This document shows, piece by piece, positions 49,679 to 59,405 of a DNA stretch of 64,000 nucleotides. Position 1 is the stretch's first letter. The number at the start of each line of letters is the position of its first letter. The translations under genes were made by a program, and so were the position numbers. The notes under the pieces are model-generated. The model did no database searches. It was not told where the DNA came from and was given only the letters and a program-made list of their open reading frames with translations. Source of the stretch: Psychrobium sp. MM17-31 (GTDB lineage: Bacteria; Pseudomonadota; Gammaproteobacteria; Enterobacterales; Psychrobiaceae); the NCBI RefSeq assembly GCF_022347785.1, contig NZ_JAKRGA010000002.1, positions 558,001-622,000 of the forward strand, read 5' to 3'.

Positions 49679-50696
49679 CTTTTAAAATCTTTCTAACCTT
49701 AACCTTGAAATCCTGATAACTTCTTGCGACTAAAGGTTCTTCATAATTTACTGCTTCAGGCAAGCCACCAATATTGTTAACAACACATGGAATCCCTAAA
49801 GCGAGAGACTCAGCTGCAACTCTTCCATAAGCCTCCTGACATATTGAGGGCATTACAACAAGCTTAGCGTACTTAAATGCGTGTTCAGGAGAACGAACCC
49901 AAGGCATATAGCAGATATTTTTAGCTCGTAATGGCTCTTCAACTGCACGACTAAAAATATAAAACTTTTCCAGTGGCAAATCATCAGCTAACTTCTTAAC
50001 AATGTCTACTCCCTTTATCTTCGAATCACCAAGCAAAACAATTCCTTTTTGTTCAGGAGGAATATTATCGACAACGTCAGCGAAAGCCTTTTTTAATCTA
50101 TCAGGGTCAATAAATGGATATTGGACCTTAGCCACTCTTCCAAATCGATCTTTAATCTCCTTTGCCATAAATTTAGAGTTAGCGATAACTTCGTCAGCTG
50201 ACTCAATAGCTAAACGATTATCTTTACAATAAGTTATGAAACCAGGACTATCTAAACAGTCATAAAATTTTTTAGCATATCTCTTAATACCACTAAAATA
50301 ATTAGGTCTTACATTAAGAAAGTTCTCATCTCTTGCAAAATATACAGTCCGCTTACTAAAACTATTGATTGCAACTGGTGCCCATAAATTTTGAGCCCAA
50401 AGCTCATCAAAATCAGAACATTCAGAGGTTATAAAAGCTCGTATTGTATCTCGATTTAATAAATACTCATTAAAAAAGAAACGGTTTATTAAAATTCGAG
50501 GCTGAAAAGCCGCTATGTTAAAGTTAGCCGGTAACTCTAATTTAAGTTTATGGGCATTAAAAGACTTTACACCCTGCACTGATGCCAACGTAACATTATC
50601 TGTAGGTCCTACTTTTTTTAACTCTTCGACAAGGCTGCGTTCAGCCCCCCCGACTCCGTAAACTAAATTTTTTGAAAATGCAATAATATTCGACAC
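49668..50696 (-). CDS. GT4-like glycosyltransferase
   Basis: A 342-residue GT-B-type protein. The N-terminus 'AFSKNLVYGVGGAERSLVEEL' has the glycine-rich acceptor loop. The C-terminal donor domain includes 'GIVLLGDSKIKGVDIVKKLA' and the EX7E-like 'EAYGRVAAESLALGIPCVVNN'. Substrate unknown. It is preceded by a 146-bp AT-rich gap after the Wzy-like gene, and its end overlaps the next GT gene by 11 bases. Confidence 0.82.
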   Translation of the reverse strand: MSNIIAFSKNLVYGVGGAERSLVEELKKVGPTDNVTLASVQGVKSFNAHKLKLELPANFNIAAFQPRILINRFFFNEYLLNRDTIRAFITSECSDFDELWAQNLWAPVAINSFSKRTVYFARDENFLNVRPNYFSGIKRYAKKFYDCLDSPGFITYCKDNRLAIESADEVIANSKFMAKEIKDRFGRVAKVQYPFIDPDRLKKAFADVVDNIPPEQKGIVLLGDSKIKGVDIVKKLADDLPLEKFYIFSRAVEEPLRAKNICYMPWVRSPEHAFKYAKLVVMPSICQEAYGRVAAESLALGIPCVVNNIGGLPEAVNYEEPLVARSYQDFKVKVRKILKDVY

Positions 50697-50842
50697 TAAT
50701 TTAAGCCTGCAATATAACTAAAGATAATCGAGCGAATTCCTAAAAGCTCTGCGGAATAAGTCAACCTTTAGAAGATTAGTTTTTATACTGTGATTCAATT
50801 ATTTACTCTACATAACTCCGTACCTAAGAGTAAAATTATAAA

Positions 50843-51958
50843 TTAAATAATTAAATGCTCTAAATTTCGTTGCATAGCAATAAACGCTAGAAATATAGAC
50901 AATAAAGAAAAAGCATAAATAACATTTCTGCTGCAATACTTGATCAACATGATATAAGTTATTGGTAGTAATATAACCGGAAAACGATCAGAACTTGGAA
51001 ATACTTCAACTAGCAAGAGATAATAAACAGTAGTTACTAAGGCTAATTTAATAAGTTTTTTATCCTGATGAGCCACATTTTTTTTAAATGCCCATTTTTC
51101 AATCGTCGCTATAAGTAGATAACCAATTGGAAGGATAATCAGAAGAATCACTTGGAACTTACGCCCCCATGTAAACTTCATTTCATCAGCTAATATTCGA
51201 CTATTATATATATTTTTTAGCACTTCGATATTTTGTGTCACTTGTTCGACAATAAATTTTGCAAAAAAACCAGTTGGAAAGCTAAGCAGCGATAATAAAA
51301 AACCAAAGAGGATGATCCGCAGTGGAACTAAGTAAACAGTTAATAGACATATGAAAAATAAGATAAATTGAAACTTATGGACTAATAAAACTAGAGGTAT
51401 GAAAAAGCACCATATGTATTTCCTGTCAAGAACCTTTAAATAACAATAAATCAAAAGAGATGAACAAATAAAAGAACGAATCACATTCGAATAATGGCTA
51501 AGAGCAAGCCTGTTCAAGAGAATCATACTTAACATAAAAAAGAAAAATAACAGTAAGCTCTGTGCGGGTGCTCCTTTAGAAGAAAATTTAGCAAGTGACC
51601 AAATAAAGACAACTACATAAATGCTTATTAATAAAACAAATGTACCTGGAGAATCAAATACACGAGTGAATACAAACAGAAGATAAGAAAAACCAGGATC
51701 TTTTCCCCAAAGATCTATATCAGTGTAACTGTCTAATCTTGCGACACCTTCGAACCACTTTATATACTCTAAAAAGTCGTCACTATAAGAGTAATGTAAA
51801 ACGTTAAAATAAAGTAAGAAATGCGTTATAAATAAGCAAACACCGAAAGCCAAAAATAAATCTACTATTTTCTTATTCTCACTAAACCTAACGCAATGTA
51901 ATATTATTAACTCTAAAATTGTAAAAAGCGTAAAGATAATAGAAGAAAAGCTTAGCAT
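50843..51958 (-). CDS. Wzy-like polysaccharide polymerase (EpsG-type integral membrane protein)
   Basis: A 371-residue, very hydrophobic protein with about ten transmembrane segments. The EpsG-like pattern is visible: an early loop 'HYSYSDDFLEYIKWFEGVA' then 'DPGFSYLLFVFTRVF', and 'SHYSNVIRSFICSSLLIY' with the conserved R. Sequence identity within the family is low, so the call rests on topology and context; it is the only O-antigen polymerase candidate in the locus. It would join repeat units on the periplasmic face. Its start overlaps the upstream GT stop by seven bases. Confidence 0.75.
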   Translation of the reverse strand: MLSFSSIIFTLFTILELIILHCVRFSENKKIVDLFLAFGVCLFITHFLLYFNVLHYSYSDDFLEYIKWFEGVARLDSYTDIDLWGKDPGFSYLLFVFTRVFDSPGTFVLLISIYVVVFIWSLAKFSSKGAPAQSLLLFFFFMLSMILLNRLALSHYSNVIRSFICSSLLIYCYLKVLDRKYIWCFFIPLVLLVHKFQFILFFICLLTVYLVPLRIILFGFLLSLLSFPTGFFAKFIVEQVTQNIEVLKNIYNSRILADEMKFTWGRKFQVILLIILPIGYLLIATIEKWAFKKNVAHQDKKLIKLALVTTVYYLLLVEVFPSSDRFPVILLPITYIMLIKYCSRNVIYAFSLLSIFLAFIAMQRNLEHLII

Positions 51959-53022
51959 TCAAAGATAAACCTACATATATTCTGCCCTCGTTGCTCCCAA
52001 GTATAAAGTTCAGCAACCTCCTTTAAGCATTTATTTCCAAACATACGACCCAATTCAGGACTATTAATAAACCCCTGAATAGAAGTCACTATACTTTCTT
52101 CGCTTTGAGGATCGAATTGGAAGGAGTTATCTGTATTTAAGACCTCAGTCAATGAACCTAATTTACTAGTGCATATCGGATTTCCAGTAGCCATATACTC
52201 AAATAGTTTCATTGGCGATGTGCACCACCAAATAGAAGACGCTTTTGTCATAGGTAAAAACATTAAATCTGCTGCCATTTGAAACTTTACCAATGTAGAA
52301 TTATCCTGATGACCAAAAAACTCTATATTGGAAAATTCACGATATTGACTCTTCCAATATTCAATATCCTTCTCTTTCCCTCCAACTTGAACAAAATATA
52401 ATTCTGGAAAGTTACGAATTACCGTATCAAACAATTCAGCCCCACGCCCTGAAAACAAACTACCAGTGTGCATGACAATAGTTTTATTTATCGGAAGGCC
52501 CAGTTCTTCACGTAGTAATGATTTTTCTACATTACGTAACGCATCGTATTTATCAAGAAATACGCCATCATGAGCAACAAGCACTTGTTTTTCAATAATA
52601 TTAAACTCAGCTAATAAATATTTTTTTAAAGCTTCAGAAATAGCAACAACTTTTAATTTATGCCGTAAACGATTAAATATTCGTTTATTAGTACCTGAAA
52701 TTGAATCATGAATTTCCCATACAATTTTTTTTCCAAGTAGGCTAGCAAGCCATAATACAGATAAATTTCTTGAATAAACAACATCAGATTTTAATATATC
52801 TACAACTACCTGGGAGTGAAACATAAGTTTACGTATACTGGAGCTTTCTTGCTCAATATTGCAAACCCAAATATTTTTATAGTTATCTGAACGCTCACCA
52901 ACAGCGACACACTGAAAGTCACCTCTTAGAGATTCAGAAAAAACCCGAGTATTCGCATTAATCTGAACAGAACGAGCAAAGTTACCATTTAAATTGGCAT
53001 TAACTATATATTTTAATTTCAA
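51952..53022 (-). CDS. GT4-family glycosyltransferase
   Basis: A 356-residue GT-B-type protein. The N-terminal domain carries 'VVYSRNLSVLWLASLLGKKIVWEIHD'; the donor domain has 'KTIVMHTGSLFSGRGAELFDTVI', 'FLPMTKASSIWWCTSPMKLFEY' (an SPxKxFEY motif typical of GT4) and 'GNPICTSKLGSLTEVL'. The donor sugar is unknown. It overlaps the preceding GT gene by four bases and the Wzy-like gene by seven. Confidence 0.84.
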   Translation of the reverse strand: MKLKYIVNANLNGNFARSVQINANTRVFSESLRGDFQCVAVGERSDNYKNIWVCNIEQESSSIRKLMFHSQVVVDILKSDVVYSRNLSVLWLASLLGKKIVWEIHDSISGTNKRIFNRLRHKLKVVAISEALKKYLLAEFNIIEKQVLVAHDGVFLDKYDALRNVEKSLLREELGLPINKTIVMHTGSLFSGRGAELFDTVIRNFPELYFVQVGGKEKDIEYWKSQYREFSNIEFFGHQDNSTLVKFQMAADLMFLPMTKASSIWWCTSPMKLFEYMATGNPICTSKLGSLTEVLNTDNSFQFDPQSEESIVTSIQGFINSPELGRMFGNKCLKEVAELYTWEQRGQNICRFIFEC

Positions 53023-54143
53023 GACAAATACTCACTATATATTTTATCGACATTTTGGGCATATCGTTCCCAAGAAAAAAGCCTAGAATAATTTTGAGCT
53101 GACGAGCCCATCTTCTTTATTAAATCAGGATTATCTAAAAAGAGATTTAACTTTTCAGCAATTGCAGCGGGGTTATTAATAGGAACAATAAAGCCATCAA
53201 TCTCATCCCTTACTATGCTACCAGCATTAAAAGTAGTAATAACAGGTAAACCGCAACTCATTGCTTCAAATACAGTTTTAGAAGAACCTTCAAAATATGT
53301 TGGATATACATAGATATCAGCATTCTGATATTGCTTTATAATATCGTCATTAAATCCCATTATGCAGATATTATCATTACCAGACATCAACTCTTCTAGT
53401 TCACTAGCTATACTATTATGTAAACGTCCAAATATTTTTAACTCAATCGTTTCTTTAGGAAAATAGGTAACAGCCTCTACAAGTTCTAAGACTCCCTTTG
53501 TTCGCTTCAATCCCCCTGCAAATACTATTTTTAATGGTTTACCAACACAATAATTTCTATCTTTCTGCTTGTGGACACCATAAGGAATAAACTCAACATT
53601 ATCTTTATGTATTCCCGCAAACTCCAGATTGTCATTAACCCATTCAGAAGGAGAGACAATCAAATCACTTTTTAAATAACAAGGGATGCTATGGTCATCA
53701 GATGTTTCATTATTCGAGTCAAACTTTATGCCTTCTCTTCGCATTCTTTTTAGATAATCAGGGTGAGAGAATGCTTCTATAATAACTTTTTTATTCAACC
53801 CTTTCGCATAATCGATCAATTTTTCATCGTGATAAAAAAAATGTACAACATCTGCAGACTCTATATATTTCTTAGCTCGAAAAGAAAAGGCATTAATCTC
53901 AATATTTTTAAAAAAGCTGTAAAAACAGCCATCTCCCAAGGTTTTAAGTACATACTGAGTCATTCTACTATAGAGCCTAGAACCGGGGTATGGCGTTGCA
54001 ATACTTCCTCCAGTAATTCTACTTAAATTTGCCCTACAAAATACTTTAATATCCCTAGAAGAGTTTTTAACAATTTGATAAGAGCGATAGCCCATTGTCG
54101 AAGCGAGCCCAAAATCAGAATTTAGAACATGTAATATTTTCAA
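53019..54143 (-). CDS. GT4-family glycosyltransferase
   Basis: A 374-residue GT-B-type transferase with the donor-domain strand 'PLKIVFAGGLKRTKGVLELVEAV' and the EX7E motif 'EGSSKTVFEAMSCGLPVITTF'. The N-terminus 'ILHVLNSDFGLASTMGYRSYQIV' forms the acceptor domain. Donor unknown. It lies 11 bases after the acyltransferase gene and overlaps the next GT by four, inside a tight run. Confidence 0.86.
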   Translation of the reverse strand: MKILHVLNSDFGLASTMGYRSYQIVKNSSRDIKVFCRANLSRITGGSIATPYPGSRLYSRMTQYVLKTLGDGCFYSFFKNIEINAFSFRAKKYIESADVVHFFYHDEKLIDYAKGLNKKVIIEAFSHPDYLKRMRREGIKFDSNNETSDDHSIPCYLKSDLIVSPSEWVNDNLEFAGIHKDNVEFIPYGVHKQKDRNYCVGKPLKIVFAGGLKRTKGVLELVEAVTYFPKETIELKIFGRLHNSIASELEELMSGNDNICIMGFNDDIIKQYQNADIYVYPTYFEGSSKTVFEAMSCGLPVITTFNAGSIVRDEIDGFIVPINNPAAIAEKLNLFLDNPDLIKKMGSSAQNYSRLFSWERYAQNVDKIYSEYLS

Positions 54144-54154
54144 AATTGGTTTCC

Positions 54155-55249
54155 TCAGCTACGGTGCAATGATGATTTACCCTTGCACTGCTTAGTTTCA
54201 CGCCAAGCAATAAATACCTTCGCTATTTTTACAAATTTTAATTCTATGAATTTCTCCGTGAGTAAGCTCACAAGACATGTAAGAAAAACAACAATAGCCA
54301 AAAATAACATTAATGAAATAATTCCATATCCTCTAAAGACATCTAAATAATCAGATTTTACAACATATGTAATGACGAAAAAGTGAAGTAAATACATTGA
54401 AAATGATAATTGTCCAATTCTCTGCAACCACTTCTTATTAAGAAGCACTACAGATTCAAAAATAAAAAACAAATGATAAAAAGACCAGGCAGACATTAAA
54501 GGAACAAAAGACACGTAAAATAGCGGTTTCAGTTGCCATATAATCAATGTACATAATGTTGTGCAAACAAACAGTATAAAATGGCTAATAATTGGCAATT
54601 GATTTTTTCGTTCTTTAATCGCACGATAAAGTATAATTCCGACAATAAAAACAGGTAATTGGTTTAACGGAGACCAGTATCCATATTTCCACAGGCTAGA
54701 ATAAGATGGCAATTCTAGCTGAAAATAAAGATTTTGCAGTAAACTAACTACAATAAAAAATGCAAAAATTCCCCATAAGTGCATTCTTTTATTATATTTC
54801 CTTAATAAGAAAAATAATGCAGGAAATATGAGATAAAAAATAAACTCAACGCCGATTGACCAGCCACCAGGAACAACAGCTCTAAACGCATCGACTGAAA
54901 AACCATGCAATAAAGTCACATGTAATAAGTAAAAAGAAAGAGTACTCTCAGCATTAGGAAAATGGTCAAAAACTAAAGGAGAATAAATAAAAACTCCTAA
55001 GATATACATAGGTGCAATTCTAAAGTAACGACGAATAAAAAAATTACCGACAGGATAGCGCTCTGCGCTTCGACTTTCCATTGACAGACATAACGTTAAG
55101 GCAGAAATAACAAAAAAAAGCTGAACCCCCATTCGACCATAAACAGTAAGGAACGTTGCAGTTTCCTGCAATGCTGGTCCAACATGAGTGGCAATAACCA
55201 TTAAAATTGCCACTCCTCTAAGAGAATCAATATGTTGATATTTACGCAT
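54155..55249 (-). CDS. Acyltransferase family 3 membrane protein (polysaccharide O-acyltransferase)
   Basis: 364 residues from the ATG at 55249 (GAGG upstream); the only in-frame extension needs a TTG at 55276. It has about ten transmembrane segments. The family signature 'YQHIDSLRGVAILMVIATHVG' with catalytic His is at the N-terminus, followed by 'GVQLFFVISALTLCLS' and 'FFIRRYFRIAPMYILG' (RxxR). These OafA/WecH-type enzymes move acetyl or another acyl group across the inner membrane onto a sugar. It lies between wzx and the GT cluster. Confidence 0.9.
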   Translation of the reverse strand: MRKYQHIDSLRGVAILMVIATHVGPALQETATFLTVYGRMGVQLFFVISALTLCLSMESRSAERYPVGNFFIRRYFRIAPMYILGVFIYSPLVFDHFPNAESTLSFYLLHVTLLHGFSVDAFRAVVPGGWSIGVEFIFYLIFPALFFLLRKYNKRMHLWGIFAFFIVVSLLQNLYFQLELPSYSSLWKYGYWSPLNQLPVFIVGIILYRAIKERKNQLPIISHFILFVCTTLCTLIIWQLKPLFYVSFVPLMSAWSFYHLFFIFESVVLLNKKWLQRIGQLSFSMYLLHFFVITYVVKSDYLDVFRGYGIISLMLFLAIVVFLTCLVSLLTEKFIELKFVKIAKVFIAWRETKQCKGKSSLHRS

Positions 55250-55295
55250 GCAAAGAGCCTCACAAAAAACAACCAAAAGTAAATAGGAACAGTTA

Positions 55296-56591
55296 TCAAC
55301 TACTCTTATTTATATATATTTTACCTAATAAAAACCAAACAGTAGCCAATATTAACTGCAATATAAATAATGCGAAAATGACACCATTGAGCCCCCAAAC
55401 GTAAGCGCATAATGCAACTACTAATAACTGATAAAATGATGAAAAAAGATTAATATTAACAGAGTACATCGGATTAACTGTATTCGAAAATGGACGAGCC
55501 CACCACTGCATTGAAGCAAAGACCATAGTGAAAGATATTATTAAAAAATATAAAAAATAGTTTGATACAACATTAAGCGACATAAAGCCTAATAAGGCAT
55601 CAAAGAAACCACCTGCTAGAACAATATAAGCCATTGAAAATAAAAGCACATACTTACAGACTTTAAGAATCATCATTTGTGATTGCTGCATGTTATTTTC
55701 TTCAAAGGACTTAATCATTTTAGGATAAGTGAGCATTGCAAGCGGTTGTACAATTATTGCTATTGGACTTACTAACTTCTTAACAGTTTGATAAACACCT
55801 ACAGCCTGCGCATCAACAAAATACCCTATAATCAAACTCTCAATATTTTGATTCCCAGCTTTTAAACTACTGGAAGTAAATGTCTTTAAATTAAACCTCC
55901 AGTATTCAGCCCAAATTTCTCGATTATAAGTAGTTGCATAGCCTTTATAATAACGCTGAAAATCTGCATAGAATTTCATAGACATAATTAACCACGAAAG
56001 CGCATTAGCAAACACTATAGAAATAATTAAAAACTCAAGAGTAGGAGAGAAAAAATATACAAATATACTAATAAATAAAATATTTAAAACCGCAGTCAGA
56101 GAACTAAATATATTAATAACAATAAAGTTTTCTTTCGCCTGATAAAAGCCCGTAAGAGTTCCCTTAAGAAAACCAAAAAACACCACAAAAGCATATAAAA
56201 AAAGTTCTAATGCATATTTAGCGTCTTTAAGAAAAAAACTAGAAAACCAGCCAGCTACAATATACGACAAAAGCAACAATAAAAAGGCAGTTAGAAGATC
56301 TACAAGTAGACCAGTCACAATAACAAACTTAGCACTTTCCCAATTTTCACTTAGTTCTTCTCTTTTTAAAAACCGAGTGACAGCTTCGGAACTGCGTGCA
56401 GTGACTACTGATGAAAAAATCCCTATAGTCGCTAATATAATTGAGAATTGTCCAAATATCTCAACCCCATAAAATCGATTAATTAAAAATAGCTGTATGA
56501 AGCCAGCTAAAATAGTTATCGCTTGCGTGCCATAACTAGATAGTAAATCGATAGAAAATTTGCTACTAGTTAATTTTTGTATTGAGCTCAC
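55296..56591 (-). CDS. wzx: Wzx-type oligosaccharide flippase
   Basis: A 431-residue polytopic protein with about 12 transmembrane segments, of the polysaccharide transporter/MATE-like family: 'GTQAITILAGFIQLFLINRFYGVEIFGQFSIILA' is the typical N-terminal hairpin, and 'AQAVGVYQTVKKLVSPIAIIVQPL' is characteristic of flippases. It should translocate the lipid-linked repeat unit across the inner membrane. Its start overlaps the upstream unknown gene by one base. The symbol follows function; Wzx proteins share little sequence. Confidence 0.87.
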   Translation of the reverse strand: MSSIQKLTSSKFSIDLLSSYGTQAITILAGFIQLFLINRFYGVEIFGQFSIILATIGIFSSVVTARSSEAVTRFLKREELSENWESAKFVIVTGLLVDLLTAFLLLLLSYIVAGWFSSFFLKDAKYALELFLYAFVVFFGFLKGTLTGFYQAKENFIVINIFSSLTAVLNILFISIFVYFFSPTLEFLIISIVFANALSWLIMSMKFYADFQRYYKGYATTYNREIWAEYWRFNLKTFTSSSLKAGNQNIESLIIGYFVDAQAVGVYQTVKKLVSPIAIIVQPLAMLTYPKMIKSFEENNMQQSQMMILKVCKYVLLFSMAYIVLAGGFFDALLGFMSLNVVSNYFLYFLIISFTMVFASMQWWARPFSNTVNPMYSVNINLFSSFYQLLVVALCAYVWGLNGVIFALFILQLILATVWFLLGKIYINKSS

Positions 56592-57523
56592 TATTTATTC
56601 CCAATAAATCTGGTAATCCCAAGTAGGCTTAGTATCTTTAATAGAAACGATTTAAATAATACAAATGGTAATGAAGCAGATTTGAATGGAACCGTACGTA
56701 CAAGTGAATCTTTAACTATATATTGAGAAATACGCTTAACAAGCTCTTTATTCTCATAACTTTCATTTACTACCACTTTACTTACTTTTTTACTAAATTT
56801 ATCTACCTCTTTTTGCGCATCAAAGAATACATCCTTTCCCTGCCATTCCTGCATGTATGCTTTAATATACCAATCAAACTTTAACTTAAAATCTTCGAGC
56901 GTCTCGATACCAAAAACATCAATGATATAAAATGGAAAATCTCGTTGTAAACCACCTTTCCATCCATAACGAGCACCTTTATACTCCATCACATCTACGT
57001 CAATTTTTATATCATCAACAAAGTCAAGATTTGCAATCAATGGCAGTAACGAATTGGGATAACAAACCTTGTCATATAGCTGAAAAGCTTTTGCAAAATA
57101 CCCAAAAGGCCTGCCTTCAGCTTTAATTCTCTCTAAATAAACTCGCATATTATGACTATTTTCATCATCAATATAACAATTTATTGCTGAGCAAAACAAA
57201 AAGTCCATATGCTCATTTTTAGCGACATGGAGCGAGTGATTATATGCATTATATATTTTATAAATACTAAAACACTCTACCCCTGTCTCATCCAGTTCAA
57301 AAAGAACATCATCAATGACAACTAATTCGACATTAGGAATGTTTATTTCTAAACCAATGTTTTGTCGCGTGGTACTATATAAATATACTTTATCGAAAGC
57401 TTGCGCTTGAATAGCTAAAGCATCTCTCCATATATATTGATATCCATACCGGTCTAAAGCCCCAATTGGAATACATGCAGCAACTTTTACTTCAGAACTA
57501 CTCACTACTAGATTTCCTTTCAT
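56591..57523 (-). CDS. Unknown protein of the polysaccharide locus, possibly a glycosyltransferase
   Basis: 310 residues from the ATG at 57523; the only extension uses a TTG at 57532. I do not recognise the family. The N-terminus 'VKVAACIPIGALDRYGYQYIWRDALAIQAQAFDKVYLYST' and a 'FLFCSAINCYIDDE' segment (a possible DxD-like acidic pair) are reminiscent of GT-A transferases. The C-terminal ~30 residues are basic and hydrophobic ('LPFVLFKSFLLKILSLLGITRF'), suggesting membrane association. It lies between the aminotransferase and wzx. A role in adding or handling the amino sugar is only inferred from position. Confidence 0.6.
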   Translation of the reverse strand: MKGNLVVSSSEVKVAACIPIGALDRYGYQYIWRDALAIQAQAFDKVYLYSTTRQNIGLEINIPNVELVVIDDVLFELDETGVECFSIYKIYNAYNHSLHVAKNEHMDFLFCSAINCYIDDENSHNMRVYLERIKAEGRPFGYFAKAFQLYDKVCYPNSLLPLIANLDFVDDIKIDVDVMEYKGARYGWKGGLQRDFPFYIIDVFGIETLEDFKLKFDWYIKAYMQEWQGKDVFFDAQKEVDKFSKKVSKVVVNESYENKELVKRISQYIVKDSLVRTVPFKSASLPFVLFKSFLLKILSLLGITRFIGNK

Positions 57524-57543
57524 AAAGCACAAATATGCTCAAT

Positions 57544-58647
57544 TTAACCTTCATAAGAATTTATAACCGAGATAATCTTGGATATATCGGATTCTTCCAA
57601 ATGAGCACCGATTGGCAATGATAAAATAGATCCATGAATAGCTTCAGTAGTAGGAAAATGTAAGTCACTTAAAGATTTGTAAGCTTGTTGCTTATGCGGA
57701 GGAATAGGATAATGAATTAGTGTTTGTATTCCATTTTCGTCTAAAAATTTAGCCAAATCATCTCGCTTATCTGACTGAATAACGAACAGGTGCCATACAT
57801 GCCCCGTCTTGCTAACAACATGAGGCATTGTAAGTGAAGAGTTCGTTATCTCAGCTAAATAACGCTCAGAAATTTTATTGCGCAACTCAATCTCTCTATC
57901 TAAATACTTTAACTTAACTCGAAGCATTGCAGCTTGAATTTCATCAAGCCGACTATTTACTCCTTGGTATATATTTTGATATTTTTTCTCACTGCCGTAA
58001 TTTCCAAGCACTCGAATTGTTCGAGCTAACTCATCGTCATTCGTAGTCACAGCACCAGCATCTCCCAGTGCCCCTAAATTTTTTCCCGGGTAAAAGCTAA
58101 AACCACTGGCATGTCCCCAGTTCCCCGCCTTTATGCCATTGACTTCAGCACCGTGTGCTTGTGCAGAATCTTCTAAAACCAATAAGTTGTACTTTTCTGC
58201 CACTCTCATAATAGCAGGCATATCACTTAGCTGCCCATATAAGTGTACAGGCAGTATTACTCTCGTTTTATCGGTAATAGCAGCTTCTGTGTTTAAGGGA
58301 CACAAATTAAAAGTATTAGGCTCAGGCTCTACTAAAACTGGTTTTAAGTTGTTTTCTGTTATTGCTAGAATACTGGCGATATATGTGTTCGCAGGAACTA
58401 TAACCTCGTCACCGTCTTGAATCCGGCCAAGCTCCCTCCATGCCCGTAAAGTTAGAGTTAAGGCATCTAAACCGTTAGCAACACCTATGCAATACTTGGT
58501 ACCACACCAAGAAGCAAACTCTTGTTCGAATGCCTGAGTTTCAGTTCCTTGAACATACCAACCAGACTCTATAACGCTAGCACAAGCGTTTTTTAATTCA
58601 GATTGGTATTGTTCGTTAATTTTTTTTAAATCCAGAAAGTTAATCAT
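57544..58647 (-). CDS. fdtB: DegT/DnrJ/EryC1/StrS-family sugar aminotransferase (FdtB/QdtB-like)
   Basis: A 367-residue PLP enzyme. The PLP lysine is Lys189 in '[17 protein letters not shown]'. '[11 protein letters not shown]', '[14 protein letters not shown]' and '[14 protein letters not shown]' closely resemble the 3-keto-sugar aminotransferases FdtB and QdtB. It should aminate dTDP-3-keto-6-deoxyhexose at C3 using glutamate, giving dTDP-Fuc3N or dTDP-Qui3N; sequence alone does not separate these. It follows the hexapeptide acyltransferase by nine bases, and the ketoisomerase of the same pathway is encoded upstream in the operon. Confidence 0.87.
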   Translation of the reverse strand: MINFLDLKKINEQYQSELKNACASVIESGWYVQGTETQAFEQEFASWCGTKYCIGVANGLDALTLTLRAWRELGRIQDGDEVIVPANTYIASILAITENNLKPVLVEPEPNTFNLCPLNTEAAITDKTRVILPVHLYGQLSDMPAIMRVAEKYNLLVLEDSAQAHGAEVNGIKAGNWGHASGFSFYPGKNLGALGDAGAVTTNDDELARTIRVLGNYGSEKKYQNIYQGVNSRLDEIQAAMLRVKLKYLDREIELRNKISERYLAEITNSSLTMPHVVSKTGHVWHLFVIQSDKRDDLAKFLDENGIQTLIHYPIPPHKQQAYKSLSDLHFPTTEAIHGSILSLPIGAHLEESDISKIISVINSYEG

Positions 58648-58656
58648 TTTATTTAG

Positions 58657-59394
58657 TTACTTTTCATTAAACCAAGATTGAATATCACTCTCGCTATAGC
58701 CACGATGAAATCTCTCTCGCCACGGGTAAGCTTTGATTTTGGGATTATCGTGCATTCGTAATACCTTTGCATCGCACATGATTTTAGAAGGATTCCCGTT
58801 AACAAGTTTTCCTTCTGGAATATCGTCCTTAACAAGCGTTCCTGCAGCAACGACAGCATCTTTTCCTATAGCTACACCTGGTAACACTAATACTTTAGCA
58901 GCCAAAACAGCAAAGTCTTCAATCGAAACTCCTAACAATGTATCACTCGGAGGCATGGGATCATTAGTTAGTAACACTTCAGGGAACAGCCAGACATAAT
59001 TGCCTATCTTAGATTGCTTCCCAATGTGAACGTCTGCATGCATTTTGGTATAATTACCAATTTCACAATCCCCTTGTATATCTCCTCTAGAGCCGATTTG
59101 GCAATGTTCTCCAATCAAACTATTCTCTCTAATTGACACATAATGACCGGAATGAAAATTAGCACCAATATCAGACCCAATATAGATAACAGAATGACTA
59201 CGAATAACTGAATTATCACCTATTTTAAGTGATTGCTTCTTAGCCAGTGCACTTGGTAACCCAATCTCACAATAATTACCGATAGTTGTATTGTCGGATA
59301 TTACAACGTGATCATGCACAATCGAAAAAGCACCGATAGTAACATTTGAACCTAATGTTGCATTTGGTGAAATAATAGCTGTTGAATGAATCAT
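58657..59394 (-). CDS. Left-handed beta-helix (hexapeptide repeat) acyltransferase
   Basis: 245 residues from the ATG at 59394 (the in-frame codon before it is TTG). Nearly all of the protein is hexapeptide repeats: 'ATLGSNVTIGAFSIV', 'NTTIGNYCEIG', 'GDCEIGNYTKMHADVHIGK', 'VLVLPGVAIGKDAVVAAGTLV'. The catalytic His is likely one in 'HADVHIGK' or 'SHSVIYIG'. Related enzymes N-acylate dTDP-amino sugars (QdtC, FdtC) or, like LpxA/LpxD, use acyl-ACP. Its position between a private ACP/reductase set and the aminotransferase suggests that it transfers the ACP-bound acyl group to the 3-amino sugar. Confidence 0.83.
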   Translation of the reverse strand: MIHSTAIISPNATLGSNVTIGAFSIVHDHVVISDNTTIGNYCEIGLPSALAKKQSLKIGDNSVIRSHSVIYIGSDIGANFHSGHYVSIRENSLIGEHCQIGSRGDIQGDCEIGNYTKMHADVHIGKQSKIGNYVWLFPEVLLTNDPMPPSDTLLGVSIEDFAVLAAKVLVLPGVAIGKDAVVAAGTLVKDDIPEGKLVNGNPSKIMCDAKVLRMHDNPKIKAYPWRERFHRGYSESDIQSWFNEK

Positions 59395-59405
59395 CAATTG
59401 TCTCT

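Noticed and set aside
50697-50842. Internal promoter in the 146-bp gap between the Wzy-like gene and the next GT gene
   Set aside because: A TTGACT is present on the minus strand, but no acceptable -10 box lies at the right distance.
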